Source of the DNA: Candidatus Zhuqueibacterota bacterium | GTDB lineage: Bacteria > Zhuqueibacterota > Zhuqueibacteria > Residuimicrobiales > Krinioviventaceae | Direction: 5' to 3' | DNA length: 64,000 nt | Assembly: GCA_016928775.1 (NCBI GenBank) | Contig: JAFGKD010000019.1 | Coordinates: 1 to 64,000 of the forward strand | In this document: positions 47,385-58,179 of the stretch, in pieces | Layout of the letters: each line of letters begins with the position of its first letter | Position numbering within the stretch: position 1 is the stretch's first letter | Notes under the pieces: model-generated | Database searches by the model: none | Seen by the model: the letters and a program-made list of their open reading frames with translations, nothing else | Told to the model about the DNA's origin: nothing | Program-made: the position numbers and the translations under genes

Positions 47385-48611
47385 ATGAAAACAATTCTTT
47401 TCATCGCCCTCGACTATTATCCCTCCGCTGCAGTGAGTGCAAAACGGATCGCAAAGTTTTGCAAATACATCAGGAACTCTGGCTATGAACCATTGGTCTT
47501 AACTGTGCACTCTCATCTCTACGATCACGTCGATTCTTCGCTCACGAGCAATGGTTTCACTGTCTATAGAACCAACACGCTCCGCTCGATCCGGTTTTCG
47601 CACTCGAAGCATGTGGCAAAGAAACTTTTAGCCGTTTTATTCAAAGGCTTTGAAAAATTCGCCTTCCCCGATCCCTATATTTTGTGGCTCCCGTATGCTT
47701 TATCGCAGTACAAGAAGATACAGCAAAATCAATCAATAGACATCATTTACGCGACGGGACCGTGGTTCACTGCTTTTCTGGTCGGATATTTCATCAAGCG
47801 GCTCTATGGTGTTCCGCTCGTGATTGAATACCGGGATCAGTGGAGTCTCAATTATGCCTATCGCTCAAAGAAGCTGCTTTTTCTGCACAGATGTGTCGAT
47901 GCAAGACTTTTGAAAGCAGCGAATTGTATTGTCTTTACTTCGCCCGATATGCAGCGTGAATACACGGAGAAATTTTCTGTCAACTTGTCAAAAACGGTTG
48001 TCATCCCAAACAGTTACGATCCCGATGACTTTAGCGGGATAACCGTTGAGCATAAAAATAAAAAATTTGTTTTCGCGTACGCCGGAAGTTTTTACGCGCC
48101 ACGATCCGCTGATTATTTGTTGAACGCCCTCGTCGAATTGCAGCGGGAGGCAAAAATCCATGCGGCCAATTTCAAGTTGCTTGTCATGGGTTTTTATGAC
48201 GAGCGACTGCTCAGTATGGATGGGCTGGATAAACTCATCGATTTAAAGGGTATTTTGCCGCACGCCGATACGCTAAAGCACCTGGTACAAAGTGATGCCC
48301 TTTTGCTCATAGTGGCGAATGAGCATCGCGCCAACATTCCAGCCAAGTTGTTTGAATATTTGGCGATTGGTCGGCCTGTCTTGCTCCTCTGTCCACCCGG
48401 CGCAGCGGCGGAGAAGATTGTGGCTGAAATCGGCAGCGGTGCTATCGCGAATATCAATGACATCAATGACATCAAACATAAAATACAGCTTTTCATCAAT
48501 CATCGCGCGGACGCCATAACGCCGCGGCAGTTCGACAAGATAAATTCGTATAGCTCGGTTTCGACTACAAAAAAATTGGCCGATATGCTGGCCACAGTGG
48601 ATCTGGTATGA
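47385..48611 (+). CDS. Glycosyltransferase family 4-like
   Basis: [43 protein letters not shown]. Confidence 0.88.
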   Translation: MKTILFIALDYYPSAAVSAKRIAKFCKYIRNSGYEPLVLTVHSHLYDHVDSSLTSNGFTVYRTNTLRSIRFSHSKHVAKKLLAVLFKGFEKFAFPDPYILWLPYALSQYKKIQQNQSIDIIYATGPWFTAFLVGYFIKRLYGVPLVIEYRDQWSLNYAYRSKKLLFLHRCVDARLLKAANCIVFTSPDMQREYTEKFSVNLSKTVVIPNSYDPDDFSGITVEHKNKKFVFAYAGSFYAPRSADYLLNALVELQREAKIHAANFKLLVMGFYDERLLSMDGLDKLIDLKGILPHADTLKHLVQSDALLLIVANEHRANIPAKLFEYLAIGRPVLLLCPPGAAAEKIVAEIGSGAIANINDINDIKHKIQLFINHRADAITPRQFDKINSYSSVSTTKKLADMLATVDLV

Positions 48612-49129
48612 GAAAGTTGGTTGCCTGCATATGCTATTTCTTTTACAATCTTGGGCCGAGGTGGCTGCCCAATTCTGATCCCGTCTATTTTCGCTGGACG
48701 AAATGGATTCGCTATCTGTTTGCCCGTGGGATCGTGCAAAAGTGCGGTAGAAATGTCAATTTTCAGAATCGTGCCAGATTTGGCTTTAGTCTGAGCATAG
48801 GTGATAATTCGGGTGTGGGGGAGAATTGTCGCATTGGTGCCAATACCATCATTGGCAACAATGTTTTAATGGCGCCCGATGTTATCATTTGTACGGAGAA
48901 TCATCGTTATACCATCGAGTCTTTCGATGGCTTTATCAAAAAGAGAGTTGTCATCGACGATAATGTCTGGATTGGCTACCGGGCCATCATCCTTCCCGGC
49001 GTGCATATCGGTCACAATGCCATCGTGGGCGCCGGCGCTGTGGTGACAAAGGATGTCCCGGCCTACGCCATTGTTGGCGGCGTTCCGGCGAAACTATTAA
49101 AGATGCGGACAGATTTATCTGAACATTAG
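48608..49129 (+). CDS. Hexapeptide-repeat acyltransferase
   Basis: [31 protein letters not shown]...[29 protein letters not shown]. Confidence 0.92.
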   Translation: MRKLVACICYFFYNLGPRWLPNSDPVYFRWTKWIRYLFARGIVQKCGRNVNFQNRARFGFSLSIGDNSGVGENCRIGANTIIGNNVLMAPDVIICTENHRYTIESFDGFIKKRVVIDDNVWIGYRAIILPGVHIGHNAIVGAGAVVTKDVPAYAIVGGVPAKLLKMRTDLSEH

Positions 49130-49170
49130 TTTCAACTGCTTGGTGATTACGTTACGGTCGTGAGAATCCA

Positions 49171-50625
49171 ATGAATTGTGCAGCAATTGAAAAAAATCTG
49201 CGGGCGAATCTCTCTTTTTATGCAAAGCTCTATCACAAAGCGCCGATTTTTCTGCAAAATGCCATTATCACAGCCCGAGGGTGGGTGTTGTCCAGGCTGC
49301 GATACCAAAAGTTGTTCTGGAAAACGTTAGCCGAAATCAAAACGCACGATTTTTATTCCGCCAAGGAACTGAGACAATACCAAAACACAATGTTACAAGA
49401 TTTGATCCGCTTTGCCTATGCGCAGACGGTCTATTATAGAGAAGTTTTGGAAAATCTGAATCTTGGCCCCCACGATATTCGAGACCTCGACGATTTGAAC
49501 AAGCTACCCATACTCACGCGCGATCAGGTTAAAAGAAATACACAAAAATTGCAAACGCAAAACGATAAAAGAAGAATTACTGTGCATACGAGCGGTTCAT
49601 GTGGATCTGGCCTGGCTGTTTCATACAATAGCGCTGATCTTGTCAAGAATTGGGCTTTTCTTTATCGACAATTGTCCTGGGCGGGTGTTCAACCTCGAGA
49701 GTGGCGTTTAACGTTGTATGGTAGCAAAATTGTGCCGGAATCCCAACAGGAACCTCCATTCTGGCGGTATAATTTATGCGAGAGACAAATTTTGCTGAGC
49801 ATCTTTCACCTGTCTGAAAAAACAAAAAACCATTATATAAGATTTCTCCTGTTGCATCGCGGCGCCATCCTTGAAGGGTTTGCCTCCATATTGGCGATAA
49901 TGGCCGAGTACATTCTGGAACAAGGCCTGACCATACCTATGAAAATGGTTTATTCGACGGGTGAACCCATGACGAAAACGAATCGAAAAAAAGTGCAGGA
50001 GGCCTTTGGTTGCACGTTGTATGATTGTTATGGTATGACCGAATGGGTGGGGCTCATTCAGGAATGTGAAAGAGGAGAAAAGCATGTGATGGTTGATTAT
50101 GGCATCCTGGAAATAATCGACGATGAGAACAAGCCATGCGCCAGGGGTCAGGAGGGTTATTTAGTGTGGACTGGTTTGCAGCATCTTGACATGCCATTGA
50201 TTCGCTATCGAATTGGCGACAAAGGGATGTGGTGCGCCAAGGATCACTGTGAGTGTGGACGCAATTATCCGCTGGTCCATACGACCATCACGCGGGACAG
50301 CGACAATATCAAAACGCCGGATGGCCGAATCTATTCTCCTCGTGTAATCAACCAGTTTCTAAAGAACAAACAATCGTTTAATTATTGTCAATTTATCCAG
50401 GATCGTGCTGATTCATTGATTGTACGAATTGTGCCCGGCATCGGTGATGTACAAGGGGAGACCCAAATGCTACTCCACGATCTTGACCATCTTTTGCAAG
50501 GCGCTCTCACGATTCGGACCTGCGTTGCCGAACGCCCGATCATGCGAGGCGAGGGCAAGTATCCGTTTATTTTGAATCACGCTGATAACCATCGACCGAA
50601 TCCGCCGAAGGTCTGCCAGGTATGA
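49171..50625 (+). CDS. CapK/phenylacetate-CoA-ligase-like adenylate-forming protein
   Basis: VHTSGSCGSGLAVSYN; YDCYGMTEWVGLIQECE; LIRYRIGDKG. Confidence 0.88.
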   Translation: MNCAAIEKNLRANLSFYAKLYHKAPIFLQNAIITARGWVLSRLRYQKLFWKTLAEIKTHDFYSAKELRQYQNTMLQDLIRFAYAQTVYYREVLENLNLGPHDIRDLDDLNKLPILTRDQVKRNTQKLQTQNDKRRITVHTSGSCGSGLAVSYNSADLVKNWAFLYRQLSWAGVQPREWRLTLYGSKIVPESQQEPPFWRYNLCERQILLSIFHLSEKTKNHYIRFLLLHRGAILEGFASILAIMAEYILEQGLTIPMKMVYSTGEPMTKTNRKKVQEAFGCTLYDCYGMTEWVGLIQECERGEKHVMVDYGILEIIDDENKPCARGQEGYLVWTGLQHLDMPLIRYRIGDKGMWCAKDHCECGRNYPLVHTTITRDSDNIKTPDGRIYSPRVINQFLKNKQSFNYCQFIQDRADSLIVRIVPGIGDVQGETQMLLHDLDHLLQGALTIRTCVAERPIMRGEGKYPFILNHADNHRPNPPKVCQV

Positions 50626-51611
50626 GTGTTCTCGCCTCCGTCATTGTTCCGGTCTACAATGAAGAAAAATACATTGCCCAATGTATCTCATCAATAGTGG
50701 ATCAAGATATTCCAAAAGATCAACTCGAAGTGCTTTTTGTGGACGGACGTTCACGCGATAATACGCGACAGATTATTCAATCGTTTGCCCAAAAGTATCC
50801 CTTTATTCTTTTATTGGACAATCCAGCTCGTATTGTGCCGACAGCGATGAATATCGGCATCAAGGCTGCGCGCGGCACCTATGTTGTGCGCATGGACGCA
50901 CATAGCACCTATGAACGATCCTATGTCTCGCGCTGTGTTGACTTGCTGCAACACGACCAAGCCGACGGCGTTGGTGGCGCCATGCGAGCGCGAGGATTTA
51001 CCTACACGAGCAGGGCTATTGCAATCGCCTTTCAGTCCATATTTGGACTCGGCGGCGGCAAGTTTCATAACGAAAAGTTTGAGGGATATACGGATACGGT
51101 TTATTTGGGTGCTTATAAAAAGCAGCTATTGCTCGATATAGGATTGTATAACGAAAATCTGGTGAGAAATCAGGATATCGAACTAAACAGCCGGATTATC
51201 AGGCAGGGCGGCACACTTTATTGCAGCGCGAACATTGTGAGCTATTATACGAATCGGGATTCTCTGAAAAAATTGTGGACGCAATATTTCAGGACCGGCG
51301 AGTGGAATCTCTATACCAGCCGCGTTAATAAAAATGCGCTCTCGCTTCGTCACTTTGTTCCGTTCCTCTTTGTGTCTTTTTTATTGGGATTCGCCATACT
51401 TAGTCTATTTAGCAGCAAAATCGTACCGCTGTTATTGCTGACAATCGCCGTTTACCTGCTGTGTTGTATCGTTTTCTCTGTTGCAGCAGGATTGAATTAT
51501 GGTCTACGCTTTATCCCTATTTTGCCGGCTGTTTTCGCCACTTTGCATGTCTCCTATGGTGTGGGTGGACTTGCGGCATTGTTTCGATGGTTTAGAGGAA
51601 TTTACAATTGA
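50622..51611 (+). CDS. Glycosyltransferase family 2 with C-terminal TM segments
   Basis: ASVIVPVYNEEKYIAQCISSIVDQDIPKDQLEVLFVDGRSRDNT. Confidence 0.92.
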   Translation: MSVLASVIVPVYNEEKYIAQCISSIVDQDIPKDQLEVLFVDGRSRDNTRQIIQSFAQKYPFILLLDNPARIVPTAMNIGIKAARGTYVVRMDAHSTYERSYVSRCVDLLQHDQADGVGGAMRARGFTYTSRAIAIAFQSIFGLGGGKFHNEKFEGYTDTVYLGAYKKQLLLDIGLYNENLVRNQDIELNSRIIRQGGTLYCSANIVSYYTNRDSLKKLWTQYFRTGEWNLYTSRVNKNALSLRHFVPFLFVSFLLGFAILSLFSSKIVPLLLLTIAVYLLCCIVFSVAAGLNYGLRFIPILPAVFATLHVSYGVGGLAALFRWFRGIYN

Positions 51612-52993
51612 AAACTGCGACGTTGTCTGGTTTGTCAAAAGCGAAGCAGCCGACTGTGCGAAAAAGTCTGGCACCCGTTTTAATGAGCGCGACGGCAGCG
51701 TTTGTATTGGGTTACCTGATCATACGAGGATCTCTGCCGCAGCTTTTGATTATCCTTGGCGGGATATTATTTTTGCTGTTGCTTTATTTTCGCATAGAGT
51801 GGGGGATTGGTGTATTGATTGCTTCCATGCTGTATGAGCTGCCCATTTTGCCACAAGTTGATCTTTCACTGACAAGAGTTTTGAGTTTGCCAGTGTTCCT
51901 AATATGCTGGCTCAAAATATTTGTAGATCAAAAAAAAATAAAATATGACAAATTCAAAGACACTGTCATTCTTTTGCTGCTCGTCTGGATGATCCTGTCC
52001 TATTTTCATGCCGTTGATGTCACACGCGTGACGACCGGCCTGTTTACCTACATTCAGCTCGCTTTTACCTATTTTACCATAAAAACGATTATCGATACAG
52101 AAACGAAATTGGTCAAAGTTCTGTTGATTACGATAGGAGCTGCATTATGTATAGGAGCGTTTACGGTGATCACAATGCTCCGGCAGCCGGATGCACTCAT
52201 CTATTCCGATTCCTTTACGCAAAGCGGGAGAATTGGCGGCTCTTCCTTTGATCCAAACTACTTTGCCCTGGGCCTTGTGTTTATGGTTGGCATCAGCATG
52301 TACTTTTTTTTGATCAAGCATAAGATATTCTTGTTGCCCGTGGCGCTCTTTGCACTGTTGATATTGAGTACCTTTTCGCGCGGTGGCATCATCGGTTTGC
52401 TCATCGTTGTTTCACTCTCGATCCTGCACGGCGCGAAACTCGGCTTTCGGAGTCTCTTTAGATGTTTTGTTCTCCTGTCCGCTTTTTTTGCCGTTGCTTT
52501 GGTGCTGAACAAAGGCGACAAAATAAAAACCAGAGTAGAATCCATACAGGATTCAACCACCTATCGAACCCGACTTGATTTAATGGTTGTCGCTTTGGAG
52601 ATGGGCGCGCACAATCCATTGTGGGGTGTCGGACTGCAAAATTTCAGCTATAATTCTCATCTTTACGGCACTATGACACACTATCGTCGCGAGGCACATA
52701 ATGGCTATCTGGAAATAGTTGCGACACTGGGTGTACCGGGTATGCTGCTATTTTGCCTGTTATTATTCACAATTTTTCGTGATCTGCATGATTATCAAAT
52801 AGTGGCGAGGAGTAATATGGCCGAAGATTATATTCTTTTAGCTCGATTTATCGAGATTTCTTTTTGGGGTTATCTTGCCAGCGCATTCTTCCTCAGTCTG
52901 CTGATGCAAAAACTTTTTTGGGTCATTATCACGTTTTCTTCTGTTTTCTCCGTTCAAAAAGATTCACTCATAAAGAACACGCTGTTGGAGTAA
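51608..52993 (+). CDS. O-antigen polymerase/ligase (Wzy/WaaL-like)
   Basis: polytopic; GGSSFDPNYFALGLVFM; FSRGGIIGLLI; EAHNGYLEIVATLGVPGMLLF; TTG start. Confidence 0.88.
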   Translation: MKTATLSGLSKAKQPTVRKSLAPVLMSATAAFVLGYLIIRGSLPQLLIILGGILFLLLLYFRIEWGIGVLIASMLYELPILPQVDLSLTRVLSLPVFLICWLKIFVDQKKIKYDKFKDTVILLLLVWMILSYFHAVDVTRVTTGLFTYIQLAFTYFTIKTIIDTETKLVKVLLITIGAALCIGAFTVITMLRQPDALIYSDSFTQSGRIGGSSFDPNYFALGLVFMVGISMYFFLIKHKIFLLPVALFALLILSTFSRGGIIGLLIVVSLSILHGAKLGFRSLFRCFVLLSAFFAVALVLNKGDKIKTRVESIQDSTTYRTRLDLMVVALEMGAHNPLWGVGLQNFSYNSHLYGTMTHYRREAHNGYLEIVATLGVPGMLLFCLLLFTIFRDLHDYQIVARSNMAEDYILLARFIEISFWGYLASAFFLSLLMQKLFWVIITFSSVFSVQKDSLIKNTLLE

Positions 52994-53034
52994 TTTATCG
53001 TCATTTCCCGCTGTTCTAACTTCAAGGTGTCATT

Positions 53035-54252
53035 TTGAATCTACTCATTATCTCTGAAATGTATCCCTCGAAAAGGCACCCCACTTCAGCCATTTTTTTC
53101 GCCAATCTGTTAAAAGAGCTGAAAAAACATGTCGGAGCGCTCTGTGTCATTTGTCCTCGTCCTTATATACCCCGCCTTTTCCAAAGTATAAAACCGGCGC
53201 TGAAAAAATGGTTCATTGATGACATGTTTTCGGTTGCCAACGGGATTGAGATTTATCGGCCGTTTATTTTCAAAATACCATTCGATGCTTTCGCCGGATT
53301 AAATGGATTGCTCATGTACACATGTTTAAAAAAGCGATTGACAAAAATTGTCTATGAAAAAAAAATTGATATCATTCTTGGCTACAATATGCTCCCCGAG
53401 GGTATTGCTGCGGTCAAACTGGCACAACATTTTCAACGTTTCTCCGGCTTTTGGGCGATTGGATCAGATGTCAATACTGTCGCGCGCGCCAACATGGTGA
53501 ACGCATTGCTGACAACGCGATGTCTGAACAAAAGTCATATCATCTTTACAGAGAGCACTGATCTGAAAAACAGTCTTGCACAATTGGGTAAAAAAGATCG
53601 CGATGTTTACACCTTTTACAAAGGGATTCATCTCGCCAATTTTCACAACCTTCCTTCTCGTGTTTCGCTGGTTAAAAAATTACGCCTGCCGGCAGAGGAG
53701 CAATTTTTGCTCTTTGTCGGGCGCGTTTTCAAAGAAAAGGGCATATATGAATTGGCTGACTGCTTTATAAAACTTTGTCCGATCTACCCTGATTTATCTT
53801 TGGTCTTTGTTGGGGAAGAGATTGAGAAAGAAACATTAATTGGTCGATTTGCCCGGAGTTCTGTGCAACACAAAGTTCATTTTACGGGCATTCAGCCCTA
53901 TCAGCACGTTGCCTGTTATATGAAAATATCCAGCCTGCTGGTGTTACCTTCCTGGGCTGAGGGACTCCCCAATGTGATCCTTGAAGCCATGGCAGTCGGT
54001 TTGCCGGTTGTGGCGACAGATGTTGGTGGCATCCCCGAAGTGCTGAAAAATAATCTCACCGGATTGTCTGTGCCGGCAAAAGATACGGACGCGCTTTGTC
54101 ACGCGGTTCGCAGCATGCTTGACAACAAGTCTTTGCGCGATACCTGCATTCGTAACGCGCAAAAGCTTGTCGAGCAACATTTTGACGTGCAAAAAAATAC
54201 GCTCGAGCTCCACAGAATGTTAGCCGCACTGATCACTAAAGGGACAACCTGA
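53035..54252 (+). CDS. Glycosyltransferase family 4
   Basis: LFVGRVFKEKGIYELADCF; SSLLVLPSWAEGLPNVILEAMAVGLPVVATDVGGIPEV; TTG start. Confidence 0.93.
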   Translation: MNLLIISEMYPSKRHPTSAIFFANLLKELKKHVGALCVICPRPYIPRLFQSIKPALKKWFIDDMFSVANGIEIYRPFIFKIPFDAFAGLNGLLMYTCLKKRLTKIVYEKKIDIILGYNMLPEGIAAVKLAQHFQRFSGFWAIGSDVNTVARANMVNALLTTRCLNKSHIIFTESTDLKNSLAQLGKKDRDVYTFYKGIHLANFHNLPSRVSLVKKLRLPAEEQFLLFVGRVFKEKGIYELADCFIKLCPIYPDLSLVFVGEEIEKETLIGRFARSSVQHKVHFTGIQPYQHVACYMKISSLLVLPSWAEGLPNVILEAMAVGLPVVATDVGGIPEVLKNNLTGLSVPAKDTDALCHAVRSMLDNKSLRDTCIRNAQKLVEQHFDVQKNTLELHRMLAALITKGTT

Positions 54253-55397
54253 TGCGGTTGAAAATGCTTTTTCACCCCAGATATCATAAAGTCTGTATTA
54301 TTCACAAAGTCACCCGGCCGGACGTCCGATCCTATTACAAACAGGCTCGTTCGTTAGCGAATGCCGGTTATAACGTTTATGTGCTGGGATTATTTCATTA
54401 CGATTTTTCCGGCAATGGCATCAAGATCCTCGGCGTGCCTCCGCCCAAAAGTCGATTTGTGAAATTCACAATGACCAATTTCCGTATCCTGTTGCGGGCA
54501 ATAAAGCTGCGTGCAGCAATCATCCATTTTCATGATATTGATTTTCTCCCCTGGGCACTCGTGCTCAGGTGCCTGACGCACGCCAGGATTATCTACGATA
54601 TTCATGAAGCCTACCCCGATTACATTCTGCTCAAACCTTATATCCCCAAAGTCTTGCGAAAACCACTATCATTTCTGGTTTATTTCCTCGAGCATATGGG
54701 GGCAAAGTTCTGTGATGCCTTGATGCCAAACGATAACTTTGTTGCGGACGCTTTTGCTCATCGGCGCAAAATTATTGTGTACAATTTTCCGTGCCTGGAT
54801 TTTTTTGCAGGCTTTGCAGTTACACCATTCCAGGACAGGCACTATGATCTGTTCTATCACGGCTCTCTGCCCAAATATCACTATAACACCATGTTCAAAA
54901 TAGCGGCCAGCTTGAATCAAAAGCAGATTCACACCCGCTGGGGCATTATGCCGCTCCATACCCGGGCCGGTGCTGAAATGAAACGCGAGGCGTTGAGACA
55001 AAGAGTTGGAAAAAATTTCGAGTTTCTTCCTTTTACGAGTTACCTGTCAGTCGCGGGTAAAATCCAGCAAACGAAAATAGGCATCATTCCCTTGCCTCCT
55101 CTGGCAAAATTTTATAAAAATATTCCACTGAAAATGTTTGAATTTATGGGGTGCGGTGTGCCGATGGTGTTGGCTGATTTGCCGCCTTCACGACAATTTG
55201 TAGCCGGTTTAAATTGCTGCTTTGCCGTGCAGCCTGATGATATTGATGCCTATGTCGACGCCATAACATTTTTATTGAATCATCCTGCAGTTGCCGCGCA
55301 GATGGGAGAAAATGGTAAAAAATCTGTTTTTGAAAAGTACAACTGGAGCACTGAAGAGGCAAAATTGTTGCGGCTCTATAAAAGCTGGGCCGGATAA
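54252..55397 (+). CDS. Glycosyltransferase family 4-like
   Basis: ARIIYDIHEAYPDYILLKPYIPK; NIPLKMFEFMGCGVPMVLADLPPSRQF. Confidence 0.88.
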   Translation: MRLKMLFHPRYHKVCIIHKVTRPDVRSYYKQARSLANAGYNVYVLGLFHYDFSGNGIKILGVPPPKSRFVKFTMTNFRILLRAIKLRAAIIHFHDIDFLPWALVLRCLTHARIIYDIHEAYPDYILLKPYIPKVLRKPLSFLVYFLEHMGAKFCDALMPNDNFVADAFAHRRKIIVYNFPCLDFFAGFAVTPFQDRHYDLFYHGSLPKYHYNTMFKIAASLNQKQIHTRWGIMPLHTRAGAEMKREALRQRVGKNFEFLPFTSYLSVAGKIQQTKIGIIPLPPLAKFYKNIPLKMFEFMGCGVPMVLADLPPSRQFVAGLNCCFAVQPDDIDAYVDAITFLLNHPAVAAQMGENGKKSVFEKYNWSTEEAKLLRLYKSWAG

Positions 55398-55398
55398 A

Positions 55399-56244
55399 AT
55401 GTACGCTCCCTCGGCTAAAATTCCCAGAGTTATTATCAACGCTGATGATTTTGGTTTAAATCGTGATATCAACAGAGCCATCTCGGCGCTTGTTGCCGCG
55501 GGAATCGTGTCGAGCACTTCAGTGATGGCCAATATGCCGGCGTGTGACGAGATTTTGCAACTGGCTCATCAGGTCGGTGTTGGCATTCACTTTAATTTGA
55601 CCACCGGCAAACCTCTCGAAAGTGGCTCTGCTGTGTCAACGCTGATCGCACAAGATGGCCATTTTTTTGATGTTCAAAGCTTGTTTAGAAGGCTTGCTAT
55701 TGCCAGGCTGTCCCCGGCTCACATTGAAAAAGAGCTGGGCGCCCAGGTTGAAAAGCTGATTGGATTGGGGATAACACCGGATCACGCTGATGCACATGAA
55801 TCTCTTTTAAAACATCCGATTTTGGCAAAAATAATCTATAAAGTGATGCGAAAATACGATATTCATGCTGTCCGAACCTATTGTCCGTTGCACCCGGCAT
55901 GGAATTTACAGCATCCCAGGAGAGTGCTTTACACCTCGTTTTACATGCTGCAACGCCGGCTGTGGAAAAACAATGGCTTTAGAGTTGTTCATAAATATGC
56001 CAGCCTTTTCGCTGCCGGACTCGATGAATCTGACGCGATAAAAAGACTGGCTGCACTTTTTCAGAATCTGTCAGGGGGATGTGTGGAGATTGTTGTTCAT
56101 CCGGGTTTGGTCAAAAATCACGATCCTTCACTGGGCTCGTATGTTCATGAACGTCTGGCGGAATACCATGCATTGATGAGCACACAGTTTAAGCACATCC
56201 GGGAGAATGCCTCTTTTGAATTGTGCCGGTTTTCTGATCTCTAA
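55399..56244 (+). CDS. ChbG/HpnK (YdjC) family polysaccharide deacetylase-like
   Basis: RVIINADDFGLNRDINRAISALVAAGIVSSTSVMANMPA; GIHFNLTTGKPL; TPDHADAHESLLKHP. Confidence 0.9.
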   Translation: MYAPSAKIPRVIINADDFGLNRDINRAISALVAAGIVSSTSVMANMPACDEILQLAHQVGVGIHFNLTTGKPLESGSAVSTLIAQDGHFFDVQSLFRRLAIARLSPAHIEKELGAQVEKLIGLGITPDHADAHESLLKHPILAKIIYKVMRKYDIHAVRTYCPLHPAWNLQHPRRVLYTSFYMLQRRLWKNNGFRVVHKYASLFAAGLDESDAIKRLAALFQNLSGGCVEIVVHPGLVKNHDPSLGSYVHERLAEYHALMSTQFKHIRENASFELCRFSDL

Positions 56245-56245
56245 C

Positions 56246-57244
56246 TCAGCGATAAAAAAATGCCCTGACATTCTTGGGTGGGGAGGGTGGAGTTGTATCC
56301 TTCGACTCGTCGACATATACGGGTTTTACCACTCTGAACGCACTCAATGGAATTTTGCCGTTAAACGAATCCAATATGCCGGACCATGATTCGGACTTGT
56401 CATCGAGAGATTCTATATAGATTTTATTGCCGCCACCGTTATTTTCCACATAAATCATTCCATAATCCTGCAGGGCTTTTGCGATGATCTCACCGGCCCA
56501 GTTTAAACCAAGCGATGAAATGTCCACATCCGGATCAAGCTGCAAGCGATAGCCGTACAAACCATCATAACCTTGAGCGCTGATACAGGGGTAAACCTGT
56601 TCGCCATCCAGCCACGAGGTTGCAAATGCCAGGGCGTGATGGATAGCGCGATCTTGCACGACTTCCTCATAAAATACCAGCCCGGCGATCAACGGAACAG
56701 GTGCGACTCGGCAGCACATAAACTGCTCCGGCTGATTGATTCCATCCCGTAACAAATCCCATCGATTCATAATATTGCACGAGATTCTGCCATCGGCATG
56801 CAGAATGGCCTGGTAAAAATCCCAGGCATATCTTTTATCATGGCTGACCACCACCATGTGTCTGTCGTAATAGTCATCTTCACCATATGCCGCTGGTTTG
56901 GCTTCGGGAGGGATGGGGACATTACGATTCCAGTTGCTGTCAGCAATCACCTGACGAAATGTGTTGCCGCTTATTTTGAACTGAATGTCCTGTTTTGCAT
57001 CGTTTTCTGTTGCATACCAAACGGGTACGCTCCAAATTCCGGGTTTTGGCAGATTCGGATTATAGCCTGATAAAAATTTGCCGCTTCGTATGATCGATTG
57101 AATCACCTGATCGGAATTGGCCATTATCTCCGGATGTGCCGGAATTTTTTGTGTCCATGTACTTGGTCTGCTAAATGTAGCTTTGGCATATTGTTGACAA
57201 GGCAAGACCAGCAAAAAAACAAAGAGCAATAAAATCCTTTTCAT
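56246..57244 (-). CDS. Secreted protein of unknown function, possibly C-terminally truncated
   Basis: signal peptide; HHALAFATSW...GYRLQLDPDVDIS...IAKALQDYGMIYVENNGG pattern; ends DTTPPSPPKNVRAFFYR* at the start of an FN3-like module. Confidence 0.7.
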   Translation of the reverse strand: MKRILLLFVFLLVLPCQQYAKATFSRPSTWTQKIPAHPEIMANSDQVIQSIIRSGKFLSGYNPNLPKPGIWSVPVWYATENDAKQDIQFKISGNTFRQVIADSNWNRNVPIPPEAKPAAYGEDDYYDRHMVVVSHDKRYAWDFYQAILHADGRISCNIMNRWDLLRDGINQPEQFMCCRVAPVPLIAGLVFYEEVVQDRAIHHALAFATSWLDGEQVYPCISAQGYDGLYGYRLQLDPDVDISSLGLNWAGEIIAKALQDYGMIYVENNGGGNKIYIESLDDKSESWSGILDSFNGKIPLSAFRVVKPVYVDESKDTTPPSPPKNVRAFFYR

Positions 57245-57291
57245 AACAACTCCTCAAACGCTATACAACAAGCGGGCACCCTTTATTGGAT

Positions 57292-57320
57292 ATTGGCTGT
57301 TGCCAAAGGCCGCGCCATGA
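57292..57320 (-). repeat. Remnant of the tail module of the dispersed TIR element (copy 6)
   Basis: attggctgttgccaaaggccgcgccatga, matching the tail beside copies 1 and 2. Confidence 0.6.
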
Positions 57321-57327
57321 TTTTTCC

Positions 57328-57975
57328 TTATTTTTTGAAAACCAGTCTGCGGACATCTTGCGATTCACCACATATTAATCGGGCGAAATAAACGCCGGTC
57401 GCTACCATATTATTCAATTCGTCTCTGGCATCCCAGATGACATCATAAAAGCCCGGGGACTTTGTCTCTTCCACAAGGGTTTTGATTTTCCTTCCACGAC
57501 CATCATAAATTGCCAATGAGACATTGGCCTGCTGCGCAACAGTGTAGGCCAAGGTTGTAGCTGGATTAAATGGATTCGGATAGATCCGGGTTAATTCAAA
57601 TGCAGCGGGTTGCACATCCTTTTGAGCCAGACTGTTGGAGGCGATATCAGCGATAATCGTAACTGGATCCGAAAAGGTGCTGCTATTTCCCGCCGAATCC
57701 ACAGCAACAATCCTGTAATAGTAGATATGTCCAAGCGCAATATCATAGTCCATGTACACTGAATTGGCCGAAGAGACCTGGGCAATATTTGTCTCCGAAC
57801 TTATCGATGAGGCTCTGTAGATGTGATAATATTTCACATCCGGCTCCGGATTGGGGCTCCATGAAATCTGTATCACGTGCGCTGAAAGCATAGACCAGCA
57901 ACTCATGAACACAACCAAAAATAGCTTATTATTTTCGCGAAATAATCTTGCCATACTCCCGTCTTCCTTTGTCAT
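57328..57975 (-). CDS. Secreted FN3 protein with C-terminal sorting domain
   Basis: ISWSPNPEPDVKYYHIYRAS; ELTRIYPNPFNPATTLAYTVAQ...VRRLVFKK. Confidence 0.85.
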   Translation of the reverse strand: MTKEDGSMARLFRENNKLFLVVFMSCWSMLSAHVIQISWSPNPEPDVKYYHIYRASSISSETNIAQVSSANSVYMDYDIALGHIYYYRIVAVDSAGNSSTFSDPVTIIADIASNSLAQKDVQPAAFELTRIYPNPFNPATTLAYTVAQQANVSLAIYDGRGRKIKTLVEETKSPGFYDVIWDARDELNNMVATGVYFARLICGESQDVRRLVFKK

Positions 57976-58179
57976 ATCAGAACAGTTGTTGACATTTTCT
58001 TGCAGAATACCTGGATGCCTGGTTATTAGCTACAAACAATGTGCCATGCTGTGAGCGGCTAACAGCCGGACAACTCGTGCATACGCTACAGAGCAAATCT
58101 GTGACTATTGATTACACAGGTGGTCATTGAAATAAAAAACTGTATACCGCAATACTCCACACCTCAAGGTCTGTGAAAG

